Positions 17,881 through 25,217 of a DNA stretch of 64,000 nt are shown here, in pieces. The stretch lies in contig NZ_JAFEMB010000001.1 in assembly GCF_016892705.1 (NCBI RefSeq), forward strand, positions 1,364,001 through 1,428,000, read 5' to 3'. The first letter of the stretch is position 1. Every line of letters begins with the position of its first letter. The position numbers were made by a program, and so were the translations under genes. This DNA is from Microvirga pudoricolor. Its GTDB lineage: Bacteria > Pseudomonadota > Alphaproteobacteria > Rhizobiales > Beijerinckiaceae. Under the pieces are notes generated by a model. That model was not told the origin of the DNA. It ran no database searches and saw only the letters and a list, made by a program, of their open reading frames with translations.

Positions 17881-18531
17881 CTAATCCCGGATGTAAGAAT
17901 AGCGAAGCTCAAGGCGTCGGCTGAGCATCGAAAGCGTATAGTTGATGACGAAGTAGAAGACGGCGCCAAGCACATATAAGGGTAACGCCTCGTAAGTGCG
18001 GCCGATCACCTGCTGTATGCTGTGCATGAGATCCGTGACACCCAGCAGGGATACGAGGGCGCTTCCTTTTACAGCGTCCGTCACGCCGTTGATCCAGGGT
18101 GGGAGGAACCGGCGCACAGCTTGCGGTGCGATGACGTAGACGAGGCGAGCCGGAAACGTCAGGCCGATCGCCTTGCCGGCATCCATCTGACCACGTGGGA
18201 TCGAGCCGATGGCGCCACGCACGTTCTCGATCACCTGCGCGCATTTGAAGACGGTAAGGGCCAAGACGGCGGCGCTGAAAGGTTGCAGATTGAGCCCCGC
18301 AACTGGCAGGCCATAATACACGAAGAAGATCAGGACGAGGATGGGAATTCCACGAACGACGTCGCTGAAGCCACGGATCACCCAGCGCAGCGGCGCCGGG
18401 CCGTAGACGAGGGCAACACCCATCAGGCCGCCGATGACCAGCGACAGGCTGACGGTGAGCAGCGAAACCAAGAGCGTGACGGCAAGCCCGGCTCCAAGGA
18501 ACGGAATAGCGTAGAGAATGGCACTCAGCAT
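17881..18531 (-). CDS. Polar amino acid ABC transporter permease
   Basis: 216-residue HisQ/GlnP-family membrane subunit. The N-terminal segment MLSAILYAIPFLGAGLAVTL is hydrophobic and there are about five membrane spans. The docking-loop motif is altered to QMDAGKAIGLTFPARL. One base separates it from the other permease, so the pair is translated together. Confidence 0.9.
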   Translation of the reverse strand: MLSAILYAIPFLGAGLAVTLLVSLLTVSLSLVIGGLMGVALVYGPAPLRWVIRGFSDVVRGIPILVLIFFVYYGLPVAGLNLQPFSAAVLALTVFKCAQVIENVRGAIGSIPRGQMDAGKAIGLTFPARLVYVIAPQAVRRFLPPWINGVTDAVKGSALVSLLGVTDLMHSIQQVIGRTYEALPLYVLGAVFYFVINYTLSMLSRRLELRYSYIRD

Positions 18532-18532
18532 G

Positions 18533-19198
18533 TCAGCGGCCGATCGAGAAGCGACGCTCGATCGCGCGCAGTCCGAGAAGGATGGCGTACCCGGTCACCA
18601 GGTACATCCCCGTCACGATGAGATAGACCTCCACGATCCGGAACGTGTTCGTGTTGATCCATTGCGCTCCGTAGGTCAGTTCCGGCACCGCGATCACGGA
18701 CGCGATGGAGGTGTCCTTGAACAGGGACACGAACGTGTTGGAAAGCGCCGGGAGCGTGATGCGGAGCATCGTCGGCAGACGCACATGGATCAACCGCTGC
18801 CAAGGGGTGAGGCCAATCGCCTTTCCGGCATCGATCAGACCGGCAGGAACGGCGGCCAAGCCGGAACGAAACACCTCGACCAGGTAGGCTCCTGCATAGA
18901 GCGAAAGCGTGGCCACGAACGAGGTCGTGGCATCATAGGCGATGTCGACCGCCTGGGGCAGGCCGTAGAAGACCAGATAGACCAGAAGGATGAGCGGAAC
19001 GTTGCGGATGACTTCGACGTATGCCCCAATGGCCGCTCGCGTGAGGCGTCCTCCGGATACGTGGGCGATGGCCAGCACGAGACCGATCACGACCCCGATG
19101 CCAATGGCGAGAACGGCCAATTCCAGACTGAGGATCAGGCCGCCCCACAACCGATCGAAGTGACGCCAGATCAGGTTGAAGTTGAGGGCATACCCCAT
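18533..19198 (-). CDS. Polar amino acid ABC transporter permease
   Basis: 221 residues, HisM/GlnP family, with the loop LIDAGKAIGLTPWQRL very like that of its partner, as expected for paralogous subunits. Five membrane spans are likely. It follows the binding-protein gene by 57 bases and is followed by the second permease after a single base. Confidence 0.9.
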   Translation of the reverse strand: MGYALNFNLIWRHFDRLWGGLILSLELAVLAIGIGVVIGLVLAIAHVSGGRLTRAAIGAYVEVIRNVPLILLVYLVFYGLPQAVDIAYDATTSFVATLSLYAGAYLVEVFRSGLAAVPAGLIDAGKAIGLTPWQRLIHVRLPTMLRITLPALSNTFVSLFKDTSIASVIAVPELTYGAQWINTNTFRIVEVYLIVTGMYLVTGYAILLGLRAIERRFSIGR

Positions 19199-19255
19199 CG
19201 TGCCTCCGCTCCGTGCCCGGCGCCGCTCGTCGCCGCACCGGGCTTACGGGTGACG

Positions 19256-20140
19256 TCAGATGCTTGGAAAACCGGGCGTGCGGCCAGGAGCGTCAAGGCC
19301 GAAATAGTCTTTGAAAGCCTTGTCGTAGAGGTCGTTCTGATGGCCATACATCGCCACGCTGAATGTCGTGTTCACGAAGTTGAGCCAATCCAGGTCGCCC
19401 TGGCGCATGGCCGCGCCGTAGAGCATGCTGTACCATTTCTTGCCGGCGTCGGCATAGCGGTTCGGATTCCGTGCCACGAGCCATCGTACGGTGGAGAGAT
19501 CGACGGCAGCGGCGTCCGCCCTTCGTGACTCGAGAGCCTGAATGACATTGGCCTGCGCGTCGATCTGCATGACCTGCGCCTCGGGTAGAACCTGATGCAC
19601 GGATTTCTCCGCATCGACGTTCTGCAGGATGGCCACTTTGGTGTTTCGCCCGCCCGCCAGAAGCTGATCGAAGGTCTTGTTGGCTGCGTCCGGGCGGGTC
19701 AGGAGGGCGATGCCTTCCACGTAATATGGGCGGCTGAACGCGACAAGCTGAGCTCGCTGGGGCGTCATCGTCATGAACTGAATGACGATGTCGACCTTGC
19801 CGGTCGTGATGTTGGGAATACGCTGCGCTGCGTCCTGGCGGACGAACTCGACCTTGTTCTCGTCGTCGAACAGACCCTTGGCCAAGATCCGTCCCATGGT
19901 GATGTCCATGCCGACGAGTTGCCCTTGCTCATTCTCGAAGTGCCAGGGTGCGTTCGTGCTGCCGGTTCCGACGATCAGCTTGCCGCGGTCGAGCACGGTT
20001 CTGAGGAGGCTTCCGGCGGGAGCCTGCGCTGCTGCCTTCTCGGGCGTCAGGGCTGCGGCCGTCGCACCGACCAGCCCGGCCATCGCGACGCCTGCAGTGC
20101 CCAATTTGAGAAACTCTCTACGCGGCCGCTCGTGCTCCAT
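19256..20140 (-). CDS. Family 3 substrate-binding protein with Tat signal
   Basis: 294 residues. The N terminus PRREFLKLGTAGVAMAG carries a twin-arginine signal (RRxFLK), so the protein is exported folded; cleavage is likely near KAAAQA. The body is an SBP_bac_3 amino acid receptor: GKLIVGTGSTNAPWHF, then GQLVGMDITMGRILAK and VEFVRQDAAQRIPNI. It is first in the transporter operon and defines the ligand, which is probably an amino-acid-like or amino-sugar acid given the downstream RidA and PLP enzyme. Confidence 0.9.
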   Translation of the reverse strand: MEHERPRREFLKLGTAGVAMAGLVGATAAALTPEKAAAQAPAGSLLRTVLDRGKLIVGTGSTNAPWHFENEQGQLVGMDITMGRILAKGLFDDENKVEFVRQDAAQRIPNITTGKVDIVIQFMTMTPQRAQLVAFSRPYYVEGIALLTRPDAANKTFDQLLAGGRNTKVAILQNVDAEKSVHQVLPEAQVMQIDAQANVIQALESRRADAAAVDLSTVRWLVARNPNRYADAGKKWYSMLYGAAMRQGDLDWLNFVNTTFSVAMYGHQNDLYDKAFKDYFGLDAPGRTPGFPSI

Positions 20141-20234
20141 GACATCCTCCGTCTGGTACCACCCCTCGCTTGGAGATTGTGCCGGCGGGTACCGACCGGC
20201 CTCTCCGCTTGGTTAGCCCTTGCAGATCGAGATA

Positions 20235-20250
20235 GTCCGGTATACTGGAC
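20235..20250. promoter_or_regulatory. Near-perfect palindrome, likely IclR operator
   Basis: GTCCGGTATACTGGAC matches its reverse complement at 14 of 16 positions. It lies in the 216-base gap between the transporter operon and the divergent IclR gene. A half-site CTGGAC recurs near 20265. Confidence 0.5.
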
Positions 20251-20356
20251 ATAAGTACAGCGGGCTGGACTAGACTTTAACAGGGCCCAGCGGTTCAGCA
20301 AGAGATTTTATCGCGGATCCGGGGCTTTGCCGGCCGAGCAACTTTGAGACGACATC

Positions 20357-21154
20357 ATGCAGACAGAACACACGCCGAAGTCGACTCCCGCGATCTCACG
20401 CGGCAGAGGGATTGATCGCGTCCTGGATTTGTTAAGTTTTCTTCACACTCACGGTCGGCCCATCCGTATCGGTGATTTGGTCAAATCCTTGAACGCCCCA
20501 CGGTCTTCGACCTACGAGATCGTCAAGACGCTCACGGATGCCGCTTTGCTCGAGACGACGTCGGACGGAAAGCTTTTCTTCGGCAAGGCACTCTATTTTT
20601 ACGGAACGGATTACCTGCGGGAGCACGATCTGGTTCGCAAAGGCCGCGACGAAGTTGATCGACTCGCGCTGGCGACCGGAGAGACGAGCCAGTTTTGCAT
20701 GCTTCACGACAACAAATACACCGTGGTGCATATGAGGGCAGGAGCACGTCCTTTCGGCATTAGTTCCGATATCGGAACGCAGGTGCCCCTTCCGTGGACG
20801 GCCTCCGGTCGCCTCCTCCTCTCTCACCTGAGTGCTGCCGAGATCCGATCACAGGTCAGCGGCAACGACCTTGCTCTGCCCAACGGCAAGGAGATCGATC
20901 TCGAGGAATTCGTGGGGGCCGTGGAGGAAGCACGCAGACAAGGCTTCTGCATCACGTCGGGATTGGTTGACGCCTACACGCATTGTCTTGCTGCACCAGT
21001 CCTTGATGAGGAGAGCAAGGCGATCGCAACGCTCTGTTTCGTCATCCCGGTTGATACGTCTCAAAAGCGCATTCTGGAGCTGCGCGACATTCTGGTCGAA
21101 AGCGGACGCGCCCTATCGTTGTCTGCTCCGGCCCGGCAAGCCAACCTTGCATGA
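20357..21154 (+). CDS. IclR-family transcriptional regulator
   Basis: 265 residues with the usual two domains: a winged helix at about 15-75 (RGIDRVLDLLSFL, then LNAPRSSTYEIVKTL) and an effector-binding domain from about 90 on (LATGETSQFCML, VPLPWTASGRLLLS, CLAAPVLDEES). It is divergent from the amino-acid-type ABC/RidA/SelA-like operon and probably controls it through the palindrome at 20235. Effector unknown. Confidence 0.9.
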   Translation: MQTEHTPKSTPAISRGRGIDRVLDLLSFLHTHGRPIRIGDLVKSLNAPRSSTYEIVKTLTDAALLETTSDGKLFFGKALYFYGTDYLREHDLVRKGRDEVDRLALATGETSQFCMLHDNKYTVVHMRAGARPFGISSDIGTQVPLPWTASGRLLLSHLSAAEIRSQVSGNDLALPNGKEIDLEEFVGAVEEARRQGFCITSGLVDAYTHCLAAPVLDEESKAIATLCFVIPVDTSQKRILELRDILVESGRALSLSAPARQANLA

Positions 21155-21775
21155 TAATGGTAAACTCGCCCTTCAGGTCGGCCGCCGGATGCTTCGACTC
21201 CTACGACAGGCAGCCGCTCGCTCCTTCACATGAGACGTGACTTCAATACGGAGCATGCTGGTTCGTAGTGACATGGGCGAAAGCGATGAACACATCGACG
21301 CTTTTGCACCCTACGGGACGAAGCTTGGCACTCGAGGCCTCAGAGGCATTTCCAGAGATGTCTTGTTGTCCAAAAAGCAGACTCGCCGCTCTCTGCCCCA
21401 TGACTTCGGGAACCTCTACCTTCCTGAAATTATCTTGCTCTGAGTTTTGAGCCTTTCTCCGCGAGAACAAGCGTCCGTTGACGGGCTCTTCCGGCTGAGG
21501 ATCAGGCACTTGCCACCATCGTCCGTAGAGGTCGATCGAGAACGGGGCGGGAGGACCTCATCCAGTGAGAATGTCCGCCCCGTCAGTGGATCGAGAATTA
21601 ATGTCATCACGTACTCCCGTCGCTCAATGCTCGCAGAGCATCAACAAGAAAGTCTATCTGCACAATCGAAACAATGACCCATGCGCGATCCGAACCGCGT
21701 GACGGGGGCAAGAGGCAGCGCATAAAGCTTCGCCCGATGGTGAGATGGCAGCTAGAGTAACGTCAGCCGTGCGAG
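21155..21775. other. Gene-poor interval, possible decayed sequence
   Basis: About 620 bases between the IclR gene and the 121-residue minus-strand gene. Apart from one short minus-strand frame with a good ribosome site (21416-21607), I see no supported gene. Base composition looks more AT-rich than the flanks. Confidence 0.4.
21416..21607 (-). CDS. Short hypothetical protein, 63 residues
   Basis: The ATG at 21607 has GGGAG six bases upstream, and the first residues (MTLILDPLTGRTFSLDEV) look like a real protein start. The rest is polar, with no domain, signal peptide or membrane segment. It may be a small true gene or the head of a broken one. I do not recognise it. Confidence 0.35.
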   Translation of the reverse strand: MTLILDPLTGRTFSLDEVLPPRSRSTSTDDGGKCLILSRKSPSTDACSRGERLKTQSKIISGR

Positions 21776-22141
21776 TCATGGGCGGCACGCATTCAGGCCG
21801 GAGGCCTTGCGACGCGCACGAATGACTTTTCCATATGCGATTGCGACGACGGGGCCGTTCTCTCGATCCGAAAACCCTCTGCGCTGCTTCACATAGTCGA
21901 TGTCGGCGCGCGTGAACGTTTTCGCGGCACGGCCCCGAGCCTGAAACCCCAGCTTCGGCCCCATCGGAATTCCGGCGTCGTCCAAGCGCCGCACCGCGAT
22001 CATTTCACCCTTGGCACGACACCGGAATCCTTTGACCGGGTCGAACCAAAGGTCCGTCACGCAGTAGTAGCGCACAACTCCGGCATCCGTGGCGCGCTGG
22101 CGCATCAACTGGTCTCCGACCCTGAAATTGCTCATACCCAT
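21776..22141 (-). CDS. Hypothetical protein, 121 residues
   Basis: Basic, soluble-looking protein without signal peptide or membrane segment. It starts MGMSNFRVGDQLMRQR, has a central RYYCVTDLWFDPVKGFRC segment and ends RKASGLNACRP. AGGAT lies about nine bases upstream of the ATG, and a second ATG follows at 22135. I do not recognise the family. It is same-strand with the ADYC and FNGLA-repeat genes upstream, 128 bases away, so cotranscription is possible. Confidence 0.5.
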   Translation of the reverse strand: MGMSNFRVGDQLMRQRATDAGVVRYYCVTDLWFDPVKGFRCRAKGEMIAVRRLDDAGIPMGPKLGFQARGRAAKTFTRADIDYVKQRRGFSDRENGPVVAIAYGKVIRARRKASGLNACRP

Positions 22142-22269
22142 CGTCCGAAATCCTATTCGTCGGGCAGAGTACAGGGACGGCGTCTATGGGGACCATCGGG
22201 AGATGTACGCATATCGCAGGGCGAAGACATGGCGCTCGATAGGTCCTTGGATCGCGATCTTCACGAGGC

Positions 22270-23064
22270 TTACGGCACTTCCCTCGAGCGATTCAGGATG
22301 AGAACGCGCGCATCGCCCGCCATTGCCGCCTCGCGGCAGACAGCAGGCCCCAGATGGCCTCTCAGTCGCGGATATCGCGCCGCCAGATCGTCCAGGGTGA
22401 TGTTGTCGGGGATCCGAGGGCGGGCGACGCATATCGCGCCTTCACGTCCCCAGGCGGCCTCGAAGGGCATTGGATCGATTTCGTGAGCCTGCTGGACTCC
22501 GAAGCGGTCATAGGGGTCGATCAGAATCCCGTTTCGGGTCGAAGGGTTCCCATCTCCTCCATAATCAGCTCTCACCATGTGAATGCAGGCCGCGTGCAGG
22601 TCTTGCATCGGGATAGCGTGGGTCGTCTCCCAAGGCTCGTATCCCATCAGGATACATTTCCCCTGGGCACCGCTTGTACAGGTGAAGGACCATCTGCCGT
22701 TTTCCGATTCCAGCGGTATTCCCAAACGCCTCTGCTGCGCATCCGGCTCGCACAGGTTATCGAACCTGCCGTTATGGTTAGCCGACAGGCTGTACAAGGG
22801 GATGCGCCCCCTGCGGGAGGTTTCGATCCAGACGATGTCGTCGATGCGAACGACTGCTTCACCGGCAGATACTTTCAGCGTGATCGTCGCGCCGCGCAGG
22901 CGCTCGTCCTGGGCTATGACGCCCCGTTCACCGTGAACTTCGAAGCGACCCTCTCGCACGACCAGCCTTGCGGCATCCGCCTGATGAGTTCCGCTGGCTC
23001 CCCATCCGAGAAGAGCCGCGCTGCCGCCCATGAACAGCAATAGGGATGAGGCCCGGCGTTGCAT
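22270..23064 (-). CDS. ADYC-domain-like secreted protein
   Basis: 264 residues from the ATG at 23064. An N-terminal hydrophobic segment (SLLLFMGGSAALLGWGASG) indicates export. The C-terminal half holds HMVRADYGGDGNPSTRNG and then LIDPYDRFGVQ, which I take as the ADYC-family signature with Gly in place of the usual Cys. Several other cysteines (DNLCEPD, FTCTSG, QGKC, HAACIHM, AVCREA) suggest disulfides outside the cytoplasm. The start is uncertain: at 23064 GGAGG abuts the ATG, and an in-frame ATG at 23124 would overlap the upstream gene. The gene follows the FNGLA-repeat gene and is probably coexpressed with it. Function unknown. Confidence 0.65.
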   Translation of the reverse strand: MQRRASSLLLFMGGSAALLGWGASGTHQADAARLVVREGRFEVHGERGVIAQDERLRGATITLKVSAGEAVVRIDDIVWIETSRRGRIPLYSLSANHNGRFDNLCEPDAQQRRLGIPLESENGRWSFTCTSGAQGKCILMGYEPWETTHAIPMQDLHAACIHMVRADYGGDGNPSTRNGILIDPYDRFGVQQAHEIDPMPFEAAWGREGAICVARPRIPDNITLDDLAARYPRLRGHLGPAVCREAAMAGDARVLILNRSREVP

Positions 23065-23088
23065 CCTCCGCCATGTGACGGAGGATGC
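23061..23088 (-). promoter_or_regulatory. Perfect hairpin covering the ADYC gene start
   Basis: GCATCCTCCG and CGGAGGATGC form a perfect 10-base stem around an 8-base loop. In the minus-strand message the 3' arm contains both GGAGG and the AUG at 23064, so the fold would hide the start. It begins 10 bases after the stop of the upstream repeat-protein gene, where ribosomes finishing that gene could open it. Confidence 0.55.
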
Positions 23089-23098
23089 AGGCTGGTGC

Positions 23099-23410
23099 TC
23101 AGTCGAGAACAAAGCGCGTGCCATCGTGAAGCTCGATCGAGCCGGACGAGCCACCGGAACGTGTGGGCAGGCCTTCTCCTTGCTCTGATCCGGCCATTGA
23201 GCGCCCATTGAAAGCGAGGCCGTTGAAGGCGAGCCCATTGAACGCAAGGCCATTAAAGGCAATTCCATTGAGGATTGGGCTGTTTTGAACGGCAGGTGTC
23301 GTAACTTTACCAGTTGCGCCCCGTTCAAGTCCGTGGGTCGATTGGGTCGTCTCGTAGGCCATGGCGGCGGCCGGTATCGAGAGATAGAGAACCAGAGCTG
23401 TTAGCTTCAT
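23099..23410 (-). CDS. Small secreted protein with FNGLA pentapeptide repeats
   Basis: 103 residues from the ATG at 23410 (AAGGA eight bases upstream). The signal peptide is clear: MKLTALVLYLSIPAAAMA before YETTQ. The mature part has a run of pentapeptides, NGIAFNGLAFNGLAFNGLAFNG, encoded by five 15-base units, then a Gly/Ser-rich tail ending IELHDGTRFVLD. N-G-x-x-x-N-G runs are known from exported proteins associated with ADYC-type proteins, and an ADYC-like gene is next in line. No enzyme motif. Role unknown; the repeats could form a small beta-helical or adhesive structure. Confidence 0.65.
   Translation of the reverse strand: MKLTALVLYLSIPAAAMAYETTQSTHGLERGATGKVTTPAVQNSPILNGIAFNGLAFNGLAFNGLAFNGRSMAGSEQGEGLPTRSGGSSGSIELHDGTRFVLD
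23201..23275 (-). repeat. Five tandem 15-base units coding FNGLA repeats
   Basis: Units begin at 23201, 23216, 23231, 23246 and 23261 and differ mainly at wobble positions, so protein-level selection keeps the repeat. Such arrays can change copy number by slippage in steps that keep the frame. Confidence 0.7.
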
Positions 23411-23430
23411 TGCATTCATCCTTGATGGTG

Positions 23431-23451
23431 TCGCGAGAGCAGATCTCGCGA
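23431..23451. promoter_or_regulatory. Perfect inverted repeat upstream of the FNGLA gene
   Basis: TCGCGAGA-GCAGA-TCTCGCGA, 8+5+8, lies 20-40 bases upstream of the start at 23410. It could be an operator or a 5' leader hairpin. No regulator gene is adjacent. Confidence 0.5.
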
Positions 23452-24266
23452 TCACAAGTCACTTACCTTGCCGGATGCATGGTCCCAATCGGAAGATGCA
23501 CCGATGTTCCGCAGCGAGCAGGCGTGTAGTCGTCACTGTCATGACGCTTGGTTTGTCCGTTGCGCACCGCTCCAGCGCGCTGACGAGAACGGCGCTCCTG
23601 GACATCGGAGCGGATCGTGCGCGAGGTGCCGCCGGTCCCGACAACGATCAGCCGCTCGTTCCACACAAGGGTGGGCTGCCGTCTGCGCATCGCATCCGGA
23701 ACCTCGTGCTTGGGCAGAGCGGGATCGACCGCGCCAGGGCCCATCATCGTTCCGGCATCGTGCGTGGACGGCCAACACGGGATCAGATAGCGCAACGGCC
23801 TCGTCCGCATCGCGGCCCCGATCCAACGGAAGGGGCTGGCCTTGAACGGCTGGGACCAAGCCGCACTCGCTCTCAGGCTATCTGACACCAGTGATGTCAC
23901 GGGCCGACACGGGGTGAGGGCTGGGACGCCAGCTGTCGGAACGCTCGTGAGTTGGTTTTCGCTTAGCACGCAGGATACAGCCTCCCCCAGCATTGAGACG
24001 GCATGCTCTCCATGATGGGCAAGCTTTGCTATCGGAAGAAATGCGGATGAAGTCTGAGCCGCATGACCGCTGCCAGGGCATGGCCACGAAGCATGGCGGC
24101 ACCCCGATGCAAAAGGGCCTCCCGAAGCGGAGGAGCTTTGGGAGGCCTGAGGTGGGTACGGTATGGGAGGAACCGTCGATGCAGACTGCCACCGGGTTGG
24201 ATGTCTGCCTATCGGAAGATCCTCCGATGCCGGAACTCTCTCTGGCGTCACGACCGGGCCCGCGTT
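23452..24266. other. 815-base stretch without a recognised gene
   Basis: Open frames exist on both strands, but none has a recognisable domain, a convincing ribosome site and steady codon use together. It separates the FNGLA/ADYC genes from the LuxR-type gene and may contain promoters for the former, since that unit reads leftward from it. Confidence 0.4.
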
Positions 24267-24995
24267 CTACGCGAGGGTCAACTCCCCAGTCTGCAAGGCG
24301 ACGGCGACCGCCTGGGTCGTGTTCGCCACATCGAGCTTTCGCCGGATATGGTCGAGGTGATGGATGGCGGTCTTTTCCGCCATCGTCAGGATGCACCCGA
24401 TCTCCCAGGCACTCTTGCCGGCCGCTGCCCAGGACAGCACCTCCCGCTCGCGGGCGGTGAGCCGACCGGCCTTCACCGGGGGCGCTCCAACGATCGTCTT
24501 GAGGCGTCGATGGACGGTGACGGCGAGGAAGTTGAGGATCGTTTGCTGTCGGCTGGTGAGGTGAATGGGCGTCGCGCTGGCGAAGCTGACGACCGCCTGC
24601 CACCCCGTTGCCGTATAGAGCGGCACGCAATAGCCGTCTCTCAGCCCGAACTCCCTGGCTTCTCCGAGAAGTGTCTCGGCGGCCCTGCCTCCCGCCGCAG
24701 TGAGGGCCTTGGACCAGCGAAAGGGAGAACTATCCACCAAAGCCAGTTGGGCAACCGGGTCGTCCTTGATATAGTTCTGGCTGACGTAGCGGAGAAACCA
24801 TTCCCGGGGCCATGCGCTCAAGAGGACAAGCGGCTCCACCGGACGATTCAATGCCGGGAGGCCGCTCACAATGAAGGAGGTGAGGCCGAACGGTTCGGTC
24901 ACCCAGCGCAGCCCCAGCAGAATCTCCTCTGCCGTTTCGAACGTCTCGCACGTTTCTATGAACTCGAAGGCCGCTTCCACTGGGTCGGAGGTCAT
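24267..24995 (-). CDS. LuxR-family regulator with autoinducer-binding domain, no luxI nearby
   Basis: 242 residues from the ATG at 24995; earlier starts at 25007 (ATG) and 25022 (GTG) are possible and ribosome sites are weak for all. The N-terminal half matches the acyl-homoserine-lactone-binding domain: WPREWFLRYVSQNYIKDDPV keeps the conserved Trp, Tyr, Asp-Pro positions, followed by PFRWS. The C-terminal helix-turn-helix is typical (LTAREREVLSWAAAGKSAWE, then KTAIHHLDHIRRKL). No synthase gene occurs in the window, so it is a solo. It is divergent from a PAS sensor gene; I found no lux-box-like palindrome in the gap. Confidence 0.85.
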   Translation of the reverse strand: MTSDPVEAAFEFIETCETFETAEEILLGLRWVTEPFGLTSFIVSGLPALNRPVEPLVLLSAWPREWFLRYVSQNYIKDDPVAQLALVDSSPFRWSKALTAAGGRAAETLLGEAREFGLRDGYCVPLYTATGWQAVVSFASATPIHLTSRQQTILNFLAVTVHRRLKTIVGAPPVKAGRLTAREREVLSWAAAGKSAWEIGCILTMAEKTAIHHLDHIRRKLDVANTTQAVAVALQTGELTLA

Positions 24996-25217
24996 GGATC
25001 GCCCCATTGCTAATCGTAACACTATTACTTAGATGGGTCGAAGCGGGCGTCAAGAGCCGAGGCGCCCGAAAGGTCATGCTGCAAGAAATCCCGCGCGACG
25101 TCGTCCTGGCTGCACCAAAGCCTATGCCCCACTGTTCCATGCTGGTTTAGGCCTCGCCTCTATCTTCGGAGAGGCAATCCACTATAGTCTCGCCCCGCAA
25201 TGGAACGATATTAAGTG

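Noticed and set aside
21243..21509. Minus-strand frame with a phrase (PEVMGQRAASLLF) resembling the C terminus of LacI-type regulators
   Set aside because: Too short and without the neighbouring conserved blocks; could be chance or a very decayed remnant.
23463..24251. 262-codon minus-strand open frame in the gene-poor stretch
   Set aside because: No recognised motif, no ribosome site, and uneven codon use; left as unannotated sequence rather than called a gene.
25023..25214. lux box in the LuxR/PAS intergenic region
   Set aside because: I found only short, weak inverted repeats and nothing close to a lux-box consensus.
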